DNA of 64,000 nucleotides from Pelotomaculum sp. PtaU1.Bin035 (GCA_002067965.1 MVRN01000123.1:1-64000); one strand, 5' to 3'; positions 50,312 through 60,375 are shown, numbered from the stretch's first letter. Made by a program: numbers and translations. Notes: generated by a model not told the origin, from the sequence alone.

Positions 50312-51019
50312 TTAAGCCGGAAGGGCGATACTCAGGCCATCCTCTTCCATGGCATTATATAGCAGGTTGGCCACCTTGGGAGTCAAATCTTGTTCTAATT
50401 TGCTACACAGGCAGTCTATCACTCTATTTAAGCGCTTTTTCACAGCCAGGACATATTCATGAAAATCCGCGTTGGCGCTTAAGTAGATATTTTTTATATT
50501 TAATACATTAATAACCCAGTTAATTAAATTGTAACCAGGAATAATTGATACACCTACAGATGACCAGAAGTCACAGCATAGATCTGTCACCAAATTTGTC
50601 GCGACAGACATGCAAATAGTCGTTTTACAATAACCGGCGTAATTGATCAGATTATGGTCATCCGTAAATTTTATAGACTGTGGACTGATTTCTGCCGGCA
50701 TATCTTCATATGAAATATATAAGCCCAATTCCTCACAGGCTCTATTGACAATCAGCTTTATTTCATCATGCAACCGGCAAACATCTGCATAATTAAAGAT
50801 AGCCTTCAATACTTCTTCAGAATTGTAACCTTTAAGCAGTACATCCCGCGCCAACTCAGGCAATAACCTTTTTTGATTTTCAAAGAAATTTGCCAGTGCG
50901 CCTTTTATATCAGTAATACATTGATCAACAATACAGATTGATTTAGCTTCCAGCATATCAAAATTATCCCAGCAATCCTGTATATTTACCATTTCTTCTA
51001 AAAAAGTTGCCTGACTCAT
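50312..51019 (-). CDS. Hypothetical helical protein
   Basis: 235 residues, mainly helical, with scattered cysteines (SICIVDQCITDIKGALANFF; DLCCDFW) and one moderately hydrophobic stretch (VGVSIIPGYNLINWVINVL). I do not recognise a family. The start at 51019 follows AGGGGAG. It is divergent from the P-type ATPase gene. Function unknown. Confidence 0.65.
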   Translation of the reverse strand: MSQATFLEEMVNIQDCWDNFDMLEAKSICIVDQCITDIKGALANFFENQKRLLPELARDVLLKGYNSEEVLKAIFNYADVCRLHDEIKLIVNRACEELGLYISYEDMPAEISPQSIKFTDDHNLINYAGYCKTTICMSVATNLVTDLCCDFWSSVGVSIIPGYNLINWVINVLNIKNIYLSANADFHEYVLAVKKRLNRVIDCLCSKLEQDLTPKVANLLYNAMEEDGLSIALPA

Positions 51020-51293
51020 GCTAACACTCCCCTTTTGCCTCATTATGAATACTTGCATTATATGCATATTATAAAGGAGGAATTTTAACTACATATTTAA
51101 GACAGGTTAACTTATTGTTAATTACATGCTTATTTTCTTCTCGACTCACCGCTTCCCGGCAGATAAGCCCGGACAAAAATACCAGAGAAAATTGAATACC
51201 ATAAAAAAGCAGAGTGATAGCGGCTCTTAGTAAAATGGTCAGACATAAAAACGCATAAAAAGGAGAAAATATCGATTAATATCCAATGAGGGG

Positions 51294-53486
51294 GTGAATA
51301 ATGAACATTTGAGCAATTATAGTTGTGGTCCGGCTGCTGGAGCCAAAATAGTGCGCCATCTGCCCGGCCGGGTAAGGATGCTTGTACCGGGTCTAAAAGG
51401 CAATTGGTCAATGGCTTCGGATATTAACCGGAAAATGGCCGAAATGGCAGGTGTCTTCCGGGCGCAGGCAAACCCGCTGACAGGCCGGGTATTAGTAGTT
51501 TTTAATGAAACTCAGGTAAAACTGAACAACCTTTTTAAAGTCATCAATGACTCTCATAACGGGCCAGAGCTTAAGTTTCAGGCACCTCCAAAGAATAACC
51601 GGGCATCCTCTTCAGCTTTGATGAAAGATCAGGAGCCGGAGGATTTACCTATCAGCAAACAACTGATAAATGTCGCCCTGGGAGGTGCAATACTGGCCTA
51701 TTTTGGACTAAAACACGTCCTGGCCGGCCGCACCCCCCTGGCCAAGAACCCCGGTATTTTCAACCTGGCGGCTGTTACCGCTATTGCTTTTGGGTATCCG
51801 GTTTTACGCAGCGGTTTTCAAAGCCTGGCCAAAGGCAGGGTCAACCACGATCTGGTAATGAGCGTTATGGCCTTGAGCACCGTGCTTATACGGGAAAGTA
51901 TTCCCGGGTTGCTGGCAATCTGGCTGACCAACCTCACCACCCTGGGAGAGTCTCTGGTCCTCAAGGGCTACCGCAATAAGCTGCCGGCGCTGCCGGAAAT
52001 AACAGGCGGGCCTGTGCAAAGGCCGGAGGAATCTACGATACCCGGCTGGAACGAAGCCGGACAAGAGTATGGACGTAAGGCAGTCCTGCCGGCACTCGGG
52101 ATGGCTTCATTATTTCGATTAGCCGGAAAGAGCGGCGGGTTTCAAAAGGAGCTGGCCATACTGTTGGCAGCCAACCCGTCTCCCGCCGGTCTGGCCGCCC
52201 CTACCGCCGCAACCGCGGCCATGACCAGGGCAGGCAAAAAAGGAATCCTCTACCGGGATCAGCATACACTTGAGGTCCTTTCAGCCGTGGACACAGTTAT
52301 CTTCAACGGCATTGAGGCGCTGCCTGAGGCATCATATCAGGTAGCAGACATACTGCCGGCGCCCGGGGTTACCAAGAAAAGATTGCTTGATTTGGCAGCC
52401 AGGGCTTCCGGCCATATGGACAACTATTACGGGCCGGCTTTAAGGAAAGCGCTCGCAGACCGGGCACACTGTTTAACATCCATAAGTCACGGCTCAGAAA
52501 AAACAGATCCGGTATTGGCCGGTGACAAACAACTCCTAACTGCAGCCGGCATCGATACCAGATGGGGAGTTTTCAAAGCCCGGCGTCTGCAGCATCTCGG
52601 TCAAACTCCGGTATTTGTCGCCCGCCAAGGCCGGTTAGCCGGGCTCATCGGGATCAGACAGCATCATGCGGCGGGCCTTCGTGAACTTGTCAATGGTTTG
52701 TACGCTCAGGGGATCAGCCAAATTGGTTTGATTGTAGAACATGACAGCAATGTGCTGCGGCAGTCCGCCCATGAACTGGGAATACGCCATATCTGGCCGG
52801 GATTGACAAATCAGGGCAAAGTAGAGCTAATTAGCGACTTAAAGCGCCAGGAAAAAAAGATTGCCGTAATAATGGGAGACAGCAGCGAATCTTTACTACT
52901 ACAAGAAGCTGATATAAGTATTTGCTTGGCTGCTAATCTGAAAGGCAATCCGGTTGATGTGGTTATTTCAAGATCCGCCTTATTACCGGAAGTATTCCAT
53001 ACGGCAATGATAGCTGAACAGCGGGCCAAACAGAATTTAGCTTTTGTACGGGCGGCCAACGCTGTGGGTTTGGCTTTGGGAGCGACAGGCCGGCTGCCGC
53101 CGATGGCTGCCGTTGTTTATAATAATTTAATTTCTGTGGCCGTAGGAGCAAATTCTTTCCGGCTATTGTCAGGCAAACCCCGCCACTCAAGAGCCCACCG
53201 CCATTTGCCGCAGACAGCCCGGCAGGAAATAGCCGCGGCATTAGCTCTTGCTAATGACCGTCTTGAAGTCTTCCAGCAGGAGCAAGGGCAACAAGCAAAT
53301 AACAGCAGCTGGCACAACCTGCCGGTAGCAGAGGCTGTACGCAAACTGAGGACAAACCTGGAAAGCGGCTTGGATAAGCCTCAGGTGCTGCAGAGAATGA
53401 ACTTGTTGGTCCCAACAAAATGGCCGAGCCAAAGCCGCAAAGCTTTTTCTCCAGGATACGGGAACAACTTAAGGACTTTCTGGTGA
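51294..53486 (+). CDS. CtpI/CtpH-like tandem P-type ATPase, N-terminal part (frameshifted)
   Basis: 730 residues. An HMA-like start (VRHLPGRVRMLVPGLKGNWS) is followed by membrane segments and a degenerate P1B-type ATPase. Where an active pump has DKTGT, this one reads VDTVIFNGIEALPEA, and the late hinge reads VIMGDSSESLLLQEADISIC, so this half is catalytically dead. The end (SSWHNLPVAEAVRKLRTNLE) is a cation-ATPase N-domain that should run on into the next frame. One missing G near 53412 breaks it. Dead P1B-like half plus live P2 half is the layout of mycobacterial CtpI/CtpH. GTG 51294 overlaps a GAGGGGG site. Confidence 0.8.
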   Translation: MNNEHLSNYSCGPAAGAKIVRHLPGRVRMLVPGLKGNWSMASDINRKMAEMAGVFRAQANPLTGRVLVVFNETQVKLNNLFKVINDSHNGPELKFQAPPKNNRASSSALMKDQEPEDLPISKQLINVALGGAILAYFGLKHVLAGRTPLAKNPGIFNLAAVTAIAFGYPVLRSGFQSLAKGRVNHDLVMSVMALSTVLIRESIPGLLAIWLTNLTTLGESLVLKGYRNKLPALPEITGGPVQRPEESTIPGWNEAGQEYGRKAVLPALGMASLFRLAGKSGGFQKELAILLAANPSPAGLAAPTAATAAMTRAGKKGILYRDQHTLEVLSAVDTVIFNGIEALPEASYQVADILPAPGVTKKRLLDLAARASGHMDNYYGPALRKALADRAHCLTSISHGSEKTDPVLAGDKQLLTAAGIDTRWGVFKARRLQHLGQTPVFVARQGRLAGLIGIRQHHAAGLRELVNGLYAQGISQIGLIVEHDSNVLRQSAHELGIRHIWPGLTNQGKVELISDLKRQEKKIAVIMGDSSESLLLQEADISICLAANLKGNPVDVVISRSALLPEVFHTAMIAEQRAKQNLAFVRAANAVGLALGATGRLPPMAAVVYNNLISVAVGANSFRLLSGKPRHSRAHRHLPQTARQEIAAALALANDRLEVFQQEQGQQANNSSWHNLPVAEAVRKLRTNLESGLDKPQVLQRMNLLVPTKWPSQSRKAFSPGYGNNLRTFW

Positions 53487-56008
53487 AAGCTTTAATGGCC
53501 TCGTCTGTGGTCTGTGTTGCATTGGGGGAATTGGGCGATGCGCTGGCAATAGTGACCATCCTGACCTTGAATGCAATCCTGGGCGCCTTGCAGGAACAAA
53601 AAGCCGAGGGCGCTTTACAAGCACTTGATAAAATGACAGCCCCAACGGCTAGAGTTAGAAGGTATGGGAAAGTGCAGCGTATACCGGCGGCTGAATTGGT
53701 GCCGGGTGATATTGTGCTGCTGGAGCAGGGGGACGGAGTGCCTGCGGATTTACGCCTTATTGAAGCCCACGGGCTGGAAATCGAAGAATCCGCCCTGACC
53801 GGCGAGCCATATCCAGTGCCTAAAAAAGCCGGCCTGATTACAGATTGTGTACCCTTATTAGATTGTGACAACCTGGCTTTCATGGGTACGAATGTCACTC
53901 GGGGGCGAGCGGCGGGGCTGGTGACAGCAACCGGCATGTCTACTGAAATAGGCAAGATCGCCGGCATGCTCAACGAACATAAGCGGGAGCCGACACCGCT
54001 GCAAAACCGTATGGCTGCGGTAGGCGGCGCAATATTAAAGTACTCCCTGGCAGCTAGTGGAGTGGTAGTGCTGGCCGGTGTGCTGAGAGGCGGTTCTTTG
54101 TTTCAGATGTTCTTAACCGGGGTTTGCCTGGCAGTCGCGGCCATACCGGAAGGTCTACCGGCTGTGGTTACCATTGCCATGGCTTCCGGAGTCAGGCGGA
54201 TGGCTAAAGAAAACGCTGTTGTCAGACATCTGCCGGCTGTGGAGACACTGGGCAGCGCCGCTTTAATCTGTACCGATAAAACAGGCACACTGACCCAAAA
54301 CCGTCAACAGGTACAGTCAGTTTACACCAGTAGCGGCTGGTGGCAGGCCCAACCGGGTGATCAGCAGCTTAAGCCGGTCCAAGCGGGGAACAACGACCCG
54401 CAAGATCTGGTGACTATGTTGACCGCCGGGGTCCTGTGCAACGACGCCGGCCTGCATTGGTCACAAAACAAGCCGTCCACGGGGACCAAGCCACAGTGGC
54501 GGGTTGAAGGCGACCCTACCGAAGGCGCCCTGTTGCTGGCCACTTCACAAAATGGCCTGAATTACAAGGAGATTCAGGGAAAGTGGCGGCGAGTCCGGGA
54601 ACTTCCCTTTGACGCCGGGCGATTAAGGATGACGGTGATCTGCCGGGAGAAAAGTCTGGGGCACGCGGTATTTATGAAAGGCGCGCCGGAAATTGTCTTT
54701 GGCCTTTGTTCACAAATACAGCATCGGGGCAAAATTATTCCACTGGACGATATTTCACGCCAGGCGGCGCTGGAAGCTAGTGAGCGGATGGCCGGAGACG
54801 CCATGCGGGTGTTGGCAATCGCCTACCGCCCGCTGGACGATCCTGGTCTGTCCGACCCGGAACAATCTCTTATACTATTGGGTCTGGCAGGTATGGCGGA
54901 CCCGCCGCGCCCGGAAGCTGCCAATGCCATTGCCACCTGTCACCGCGCCGGTATCAAGGTCGTAATGATTACCGGGGATCACCCCTATACTGCCTTGACC
55001 ATAGCCAACAAGCTGGGCATCACTAAAAGCCGCAAGGTGCTCACCGGACGTGATATGGAAAGGCTAAATGACTTTGAGCTGGCGGCGGTAGTACGGGAGG
55101 TTAATGTGTTTGCCAGGGTATTGCCCGCGCATAAACTGCGCCTGGTCAAGGCTTTCCGCCAACAGGGCGAAATCTTGGCCATGGTCGGGGACGGGATCAA
55201 CGACGCTCCCGCTGTGAAAGAGGGAGACATCGGGGTGGCCATGGGCCGGACCGGGACCGATGTAACCATACAAGCCGCCGATATTGTGCTGATTGATGAC
55301 GACTTTGCCACGCTGGTTTCCGCTGTAGAGCAGGGTAGAGGAATATACAGCAATATCAGGCGGTCAGTACGCTACTTATTGTCTACCAATGCCGGTGAAG
55401 TACTTTTGATGTTCCTGTCAGTTCTTTTTGGCCTGCCGATGCCTTTACTACCCATCCAGTTGCTTTTCCTGAATTTACTGGGAGACGGCCTGCCGGCTTT
55501 GGCCCTCGGGGTTGAACCGCTGGCTGAAGATTTGATGGACCAAGCGCCCAGGCCGGCCAATCAAAGTTTCTTTGATGGAGGTTTAAACACCCAAATAGTA
55601 AGCCGGGGTGTATCCCTTGGCCTGGCGGGTCTTGGAACCTACCACTGGGCTTTAAGACATGGCGACCTGAACCGGGCCAGGACAGTGGCCCTGGCGACTA
55701 TTACATCAGGCCAACTGTTGGCGGCCATGGACTGCGGTGAACGAAAAGGAAGCAAATCAAACCATTTTCTGGCCGGCTCGGTAGCTATATCGGCGGCTTT
55801 GCTGGCCGGAGCAATCTACCTGCCATTCGGCAGGAGGGTCTTCAAAACAAGTCCGCTGGGCCTGATGGATGCGGCCGTTGTATTAGGCACAGCCGGTCTG
55901 ACTTCAATTATGGACAAGGCCATTGCAGATTTTTGGCATGGCAATAAATCGGGCAAGAAGCCAAAAATGCCTTCAAATAAAGAAAAAAATGGAGAGCTGC
56001 CGGATTAA
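53420..56008 (+). CDS. CtpI/CtpH-like P-type cation ATPase, catalytic part (frameshifted)
   Basis: 862 residues with a full P2A-type pump: actuator ESALTGEP, phosphorylation site CTDKTGTLTQNR, nucleotide-binding MKGAPEIVF, hinge MVGDGINDAPAVKEGDIGVA and about ten membrane helices, including VAAIPEGLPAVV (ion site). It would move Ca2+ or another divalent cation. The ATG at 53420 has no ribosome site and lies inside the upstream frame. Adding one G near 53412 joins both parts as one protein of about 1,590 residues. A hairpin follows the stop. Confidence 0.88.
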   Translation: MAEPKPQSFFSRIREQLKDFLVKALMASSVVCVALGELGDALAIVTILTLNAILGALQEQKAEGALQALDKMTAPTARVRRYGKVQRIPAAELVPGDIVLLEQGDGVPADLRLIEAHGLEIEESALTGEPYPVPKKAGLITDCVPLLDCDNLAFMGTNVTRGRAAGLVTATGMSTEIGKIAGMLNEHKREPTPLQNRMAAVGGAILKYSLAASGVVVLAGVLRGGSLFQMFLTGVCLAVAAIPEGLPAVVTIAMASGVRRMAKENAVVRHLPAVETLGSAALICTDKTGTLTQNRQQVQSVYTSSGWWQAQPGDQQLKPVQAGNNDPQDLVTMLTAGVLCNDAGLHWSQNKPSTGTKPQWRVEGDPTEGALLLATSQNGLNYKEIQGKWRRVRELPFDAGRLRMTVICREKSLGHAVFMKGAPEIVFGLCSQIQHRGKIIPLDDISRQAALEASERMAGDAMRVLAIAYRPLDDPGLSDPEQSLILLGLAGMADPPRPEAANAIATCHRAGIKVVMITGDHPYTALTIANKLGITKSRKVLTGRDMERLNDFELAAVVREVNVFARVLPAHKLRLVKAFRQQGEILAMVGDGINDAPAVKEGDIGVAMGRTGTDVTIQAADIVLIDDDFATLVSAVEQGRGIYSNIRRSVRYLLSTNAGEVLLMFLSVLFGLPMPLLPIQLLFLNLLGDGLPALALGVEPLAEDLMDQAPRPANQSFFDGGLNTQIVSRGVSLGLAGLGTYHWALRHGDLNRARTVALATITSGQLLAAMDCGERKGSKSNHFLAGSVAISAALLAGAIYLPFGRRVFKTSPLGLMDAAVVLGTAGLTSIMDKAIADFWHGNKSGKKPKMPSNKEKNGELPD

Positions 56009-56020
56009 CGGCAGCTCTCT
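55991..56020 (+). terminator. Terminator of the P-type ATPase gene
   Basis: AGAGCTGCCG pairs with CGGCAGCTCT (10 bp) around GATTAA, followed by CTCAATTAT. Overlaps the stop codon region. Confidence 0.75.
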
Positions 56021-56106
56021 CAATTATATATCTAAATTATTTCTGTTTCTTCCTGATGGTTGTCCTTATGAATTATCCGCACGCCTGAAAACCATAATAT
56101 CTGCTG

Positions 56107-56412
56107 TCAGATATCATTGGTTGCCTCTACCGGCGGCCCTGCCGCGGTACCGCGGCCTTCCACATCCGCGGCTCGCCCCGCTGCCTGCGGGTGTAGTTCA
56201 CCAGATGACTTTTGATCCATTTCTGCCTGCATGGTCCTGACACTTTCCACCATTTTTTCCCATCCACTTTTTAAAGATTCGCCGGCATCCTTAACCACAT
56301 CACTGACAGTGAACGCACTTTTTACCGTTAATACAGCCAAACTCCGGGCTGTCTTTTTAATTACCGGAAAACCAGCTACACCCACCACCGCTCCAGTCAC
56401 TAATAAGCCCAA
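56107..56412 (-). CDS. Hypothetical small membrane-associated protein (DUF5132-like)
   Basis: 101 residues. A hydrophobic Gly/Ala/Val N-terminal stretch (LVTGAVVGVAGFPVIKKTAR) is followed by an amphipathic helix and a hydrophilic tail. It resembles the small DUF5132-like proteins found next to heavy-metal P-type ATPases; that link is tentative. The start (TTG 56412) has no good ribosome site and may lie a few codons later. Minus strand, convergent with the pump. Confidence 0.5.
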   Translation of the reverse strand: MGLLVTGAVVGVAGFPVIKKTARSLAVLTVKSAFTVSDVVKDAGESLKSGWEKMVESVRTMQAEMDQKSSGELHPQAAGRAADVEGRGTAAGPPVEATNDI

Positions 56413-56547
56413 AGGTGATATTCAATCTAATATTATACATTCAATGGAAGCAGTTAAAAATTCATCTAACAACTAAAAATATTGGAATAACTGGTTTCTA
56501 CTTGAGCAAAATAATGTAAACATATACATCTTGGGAGGAAGATAAAA

Positions 56548-57330
56548 TTGCACAAAGAGCAAGATGAAAAAATGCTTAGTCAATATGACCCTGAGGTAAT
56601 CAGGCAGCTAAAAAAGGAAATTGTCGAGGATTTAGAAGACCGCCGGGAATGGCAGGAGAAATATCACCGTGGCGGCTATGGCCGGAGCGCCTGCCCGCCG
56701 ATGTACAGCAATCGAAAACGCCGGAATAATGAAAATGACTGGTGGACCGACAGAGAAGCATATGACCACCAACGCAATATGTCACTGGCGAGAAACCAGT
56801 TGCGGGATGAATTAAGAGCGCTGGATAAAATAAACCAGCGGCTTGGACAAGTCAGGGATCCTCAAATTCGCCAGACACTTTATGACTTGCTGTATGAAGC
56901 CCGTGAACAGGGCATGGGGATCCAGGAGTTGCTGCAAAGCTTAAATATGAATGATGGCGATCCCGGCTACATAAGGCCCTTGTGGAATCGGGTTACCAGT
57001 CCATTTAGAGGCATTAACCGCCGCAGTTTTGGCTGGGGGCTCAGCGCCGCATTAGTAGGATTGCTTTTATTGCCTTCAATATCAAAATCTGTGCGGCCAT
57101 TGATCCGTAGAACTATGGAAGAAGCAATGGATATAAACGAGCGGGTCCAGAGTGTTTTCGCCCAGGCGAAAGAGGAACTCGAAGATATTGTTGCCGAGGC
57201 AAGCTTTAGTAAATTAACAGCTTCGCTAAAAGAAGATCCGGCAGCCAATGGCGGCATGGCGGAGAAAGATGTACCGCCTCAAGATAACGGACCGTTTCAA
57301 AACAGCGAACCACCCTTGAATGATAAATAA
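56548..57330 (+). CDS. Hypothetical protein with one membrane segment
   Basis: 260 residues. Highly charged helical N-terminus (EVIRQLKKEIVEDLEDRREW), a basic region, one transmembrane helix (WGLSAALVGLLLLPSI at about 168-185), then an acidic tail. No family recognised. TTG 56548 after GGGAGGAAG. The gene order P-type ATPase, this gene and the next small gene may be a conserved cassette. Confidence 0.6.
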   Translation: MHKEQDEKMLSQYDPEVIRQLKKEIVEDLEDRREWQEKYHRGGYGRSACPPMYSNRKRRNNENDWWTDREAYDHQRNMSLARNQLRDELRALDKINQRLGQVRDPQIRQTLYDLLYEAREQGMGIQELLQSLNMNDGDPGYIRPLWNRVTSPFRGINRRSFGWGLSAALVGLLLLPSISKSVRPLIRRTMEEAMDINERVQSVFAQAKEELEDIVAEASFSKLTASLKEDPAANGGMAEKDVPPQDNGPFQNSEPPLNDK

Positions 57331-57354
57331 CAGGTCTCAAAAGGAGGCGGCAGG

Positions 57355-57588
57355 TTGGCAGGCACAGATGAATTAACCACACATCTTTCCGGAGTGCTGG
57401 CGGATTTGCGCAAGGCCATTGATACTAGTGTGGCTATCCGGAGCCGCAGCAAGGCTGACGCCAAATCTGTGGCTCAGATCTGGGAGAGTTTTCTGAGTGA
57501 GTTTATTGGATACATTATGAAGAAAAAGCGTGAAACAGGCCATAATTTACTGGAAGGCATCTCCTTCCATAACATTTGGCGCAGATAG
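57355..57588 (+). CDS. Hypothetical 77-residue protein
   Basis: A helical, charged protein (LADLRKAIDTSVAIRSRSKA). No family recognised. TTG 57355 after AAGGAGGCGGC. It follows the previous gene by 24 bases, so the two are probably one operon. Confidence 0.6.
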   Translation: MAGTDELTTHLSGVLADLRKAIDTSVAIRSRSKADAKSVAQIWESFLSEFIGYIMKKKRETGHNLLEGISFHNIWRR

Positions 57589-57647
57589 TTTTTGTCTTAT
57601 GTTGCGGCAGTGGATATCACCGCCCGCTCACCGCAACTTTCCGGCCG

Positions 57648-58421
57648 TTAGCCAAAATTCCCTTCCAGATAATCGCCGGTCACTTTTTCTCTCGGGTTAT
57701 TGATGAGTTCTGATGCTAAACCGTATTCAACCAGCCTGCCGTCAAGAAAAAAACCTATATAATCGGAAATCCGCCTGGCCTGCCCCAAATTGTGGGTGAC
57801 CACCACCACACTGTAAGAGTTTTTAAGCTCCATTATAAGTTCTTCAATCCTTGCGGTTGAAGCCGGATCAAGGCTGGAGCAGGGCTCATCAAGGAGAATT
57901 ACTTCAGGCATCACCGCCAGCACCCTGGCGATGCAAAGGCGCTGCTGCTGCCCGCCGGAGAGGTTCAAAGCGGAGTCGTTTAATTTATGCTTTACTTCGT
58001 CCCATAGATTTACCTTTTTAAAACTCTCTTCCACTATCTCCGACAGCTCTGTTTTTTTAATCTGCCGGTTATGCTCCCGGGCGCCAAAAGCAACATTATC
58101 AAATATAGACATGGGGAAAGGGTTGGGCTGTTGAAATACCATGCCTACCTTGCGGCGCATCAGCACGACGTCGGTGTCGGGGCTGTAAATATCATCGCCG
58201 TCCAGGGATATTTCCCCCTGGATGCGGAAATTGGCTACAAGGTCATTGAGCCTGTTCAGGCAGCGCAGAAATGTGCTCTTGCCGCATCCTGAAGGGCCGA
58301 TTAAACCCGTAATGGCCCTTCTGCGTATTTTCATATTGATATCTTTCAGGACATCGTGCACCCCATACCATGTCGATACATTGCTCGATGTTATTTTGAA
58401 GTGATTTTCTGTTTCTTGCAT
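57648..58421 (-). CDS. pstB: Phosphate ABC transporter ATP-binding protein PstB
   Basis: 257 residues. ABC ATPase with Walker A GPSGCGKST, signature LSGGQQQRLCIAR, Walker B VILLDEPCSSLDP and H-loop VVVVTHNLGQARRI. The PstB-specific region YGVHDVLKDINMKIRRR and FLRCLNRLNDL supports the phosphate family. Start ATG 58421 after GGGGAGAG; TTG 58427 is less likely. PstA is 5 kb away on the same strand, with three surface-protein genes between. Confidence 0.92.
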   Translation of the reverse strand: MQETENHFKITSSNVSTWYGVHDVLKDINMKIRRRAITGLIGPSGCGKSTFLRCLNRLNDLVANFRIQGEISLDGDDIYSPDTDVVLMRRKVGMVFQQPNPFPMSIFDNVAFGAREHNRQIKKTELSEIVEESFKKVNLWDEVKHKLNDSALNLSGGQQQRLCIARVLAVMPEVILLDEPCSSLDPASTARIEELIMELKNSYSVVVVTHNLGQARRISDYIGFFLDGRLVEYGLASELINNPREKVTGDYLEGNFG

Positions 58422-58449
58422 CCTCAATCTCTCCCCTGAAATAAAGTTT

Positions 58450-60303
58450 TCACTCTGAAACCTGGGTGTACTTGGTTGTAAAAGTTATGATATAATCCTC
58501 CGCCATGCCCGAACCCGCCGTATCCAGGACAGCCAAAGCGGGGACCAGCAACATGTATGTTTTTGCTGCTTTTAACAAGCCCGCGGGCCTTATGTTGACA
58601 GTCTGTCCGGTCATGGCGGCATTCACCTTGACCGTGTTGCCGTCCTCATCCGAGAGGACGATGGAGTTGTAGTCCGGTCCCTTAACGATTGTAGTATTGA
58701 AGATTAGACTTATGTTGGGGAAGCGGTTGACGTATTCCGCCCCGTCGTAAGGTGTAACGCTGCTGATTTCCAGTTGGCCCGGTAACGCATGATCTACGTT
58801 GTCAACGTAGAAATCTCCCCAGGCCTCCGGCTCGCCCCAGTCCGGTACGGCGGCGTAAATTCCGTAGGCTCCGGGCGATACGTCGGGTACCGTCAATACG
58901 GTCCTGAAGGCTCCGTATTCATTACTTTCCATTGTTATGGACGGTTCATTGAGGTCTTTCTCGCCGTTTCTTTCAATGTCAAACCATATGCTCCCGGCGG
59001 TATCGGCCGCAAAATCCCTGCCGTTGACGACTACAAAGGTGCCGGCCGGCCCGCTGTTCAGGTTGAGGCTCAAGCTGGGAGCGGGCATTACGGAAACCGC
59101 GGCGGCGGGTTTAAACGCCGCGCCCCCGGGTATTTCGGCCATGATGGCATATGCTCCGGGCGTGACGCTGGGTATGTAAATGTTTGTTGTGAAATCGCCT
59201 GAATTGGTGGTAGTGACGTCCTCGTATATTTCACTGGGGTCCTTAATGGAATTTCCGTCACTGTCGAACCATATCCTGCCTGTAGTATTCTGTGGAAAGA
59301 GCGTGCCCGTGACGACAATATTGTCTCCCGGCCGGCCTTTCCTTGCAGATAAGCTTAACGACTGGCCTTTAACCGTAAAATTGACCGTGCACTGTACATT
59401 ATTATTTATGCTTAATTTTACCGGGTACGTTCCCTGGGACACGTTGGGCACAGCCAGGGAGGCTGTTATTCTGCCATATGCCTCATTGGCCGTTGTGCTG
59501 GGTTCATCCGCTTCAACTATACCGTCATTGTCGGTATCAAACCAGACAATGCCCTCGCCAAGCCCCTTGCCGGTCACGGCTATCACCGCGCCGGGCGGAC
59601 CGCTGTTCTGGCTGAGGATGAATTGCGAAACAACCGAAAAACTGGTCCAGCCGTCATTATTGCCGTCATTCGGGATATCGGCCAGGATTGGGTATGAGCC
59701 CGGCTCAACGTTGGGGATAATTAACGCCCCTCGAAAATCACCGTTGCTGCCGGTTGTCGCCCACATGGCAGGCTCGCCGGCGTCCCTGCCATAGTCCTTG
59801 TTTTTATCAAACCATATCCAGCCGGACGCGTTAGCCGCAAAGTCAGTGCCGCTGATAATTACCGGGGTCCCCGGCGGGCCGCTGCCTAGGCCTATGGTAA
59901 TATTCGGCTGCCTTACTTTAAACAGGCTGTAAGTCACATAGTAGCTACCGTCCACAGACAGCCTGACCCTTACGGGATAATACCCCGGTAACGTGCCCGG
60001 CACATTCAGGGCTCCCGCGGCAGATAATCTGCCGCTGCCGTCGCTGCTTACGGACACGCTTGGCTCACCGGCTTCCTGGCCGTCCATGTCGGTGTCGAAC
60101 CAGGCTGTCCCGGTTCTATTAGCGGGAAAACCTGTTCCGGTTAAAACAACCGGGGTGCCGGGAGGTCCAATAACCGGGCTGAGGGAAAGCGACGGATCAC
60201 CTGCCGAAGCCGCTCCCGTTTTCAATAATAAAAGCAGCAACAGCGATGAAACAGCAATAGTGTTGAGGACACACTTATAAATACTATCAGAAAGCACGTT
60301 CAA
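58450..60303 (-). CDS. Secreted repeat protein with five IPT-like repeats and a Big_5-like domain
   Basis: 617 residues. Signal peptide (LNTIAVSSLLLLLLLKTGAA). Five repeats of about 90-95 residues each begin near LSPVIGPPGTPVVLTGTGFP and contain a WFDTDMDGQ/WFDKNKDYG-type segment with Asp residues that may bind calcium. The C-terminal domain (LEISSVTPYDGAEYVNRFPN) is an Ig-like Big_5 fold. Probably an adhesin or surface scaffold. TTG 60303 after AAGGAAGTG. Lies just upstream of pstB on the same strand. Confidence 0.75.
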   Translation of the reverse strand: MNVLSDSIYKCVLNTIAVSSLLLLLLLKTGAASAGDPSLSLSPVIGPPGTPVVLTGTGFPANRTGTAWFDTDMDGQEAGEPSVSVSSDGSGRLSAAGALNVPGTLPGYYPVRVRLSVDGSYYVTYSLFKVRQPNITIGLGSGPPGTPVIISGTDFAANASGWIWFDKNKDYGRDAGEPAMWATTGSNGDFRGALIIPNVEPGSYPILADIPNDGNNDGWTSFSVVSQFILSQNSGPPGAVIAVTGKGLGEGIVWFDTDNDGIVEADEPSTTANEAYGRITASLAVPNVSQGTYPVKLSINNNVQCTVNFTVKGQSLSLSARKGRPGDNIVVTGTLFPQNTTGRIWFDSDGNSIKDPSEIYEDVTTTNSGDFTTNIYIPSVTPGAYAIMAEIPGGAAFKPAAAVSVMPAPSLSLNLNSGPAGTFVVVNGRDFAADTAGSIWFDIERNGEKDLNEPSITMESNEYGAFRTVLTVPDVSPGAYGIYAAVPDWGEPEAWGDFYVDNVDHALPGQLEISSVTPYDGAEYVNRFPNISLIFNTTIVKGPDYNSIVLSDEDGNTVKVNAAMTGQTVNIRPAGLLKAAKTYMLLVPALAVLDTAGSGMAEDYIITFTTKYTQVSE

Positions 60304-60375
60304 TGATTCACTTCCTTAAAATCAGGTTAGCGGACACCCTTTGATATGCGGCAAGCAAGTATTCATACATGAAAA

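Noticed and set aside
53405-53425. Two separate genes for the P-type ATPase halves
   Set aside because: The N-domain at the end of the first frame continues exactly in the second after adding one base; the second ATG has no ribosome site.
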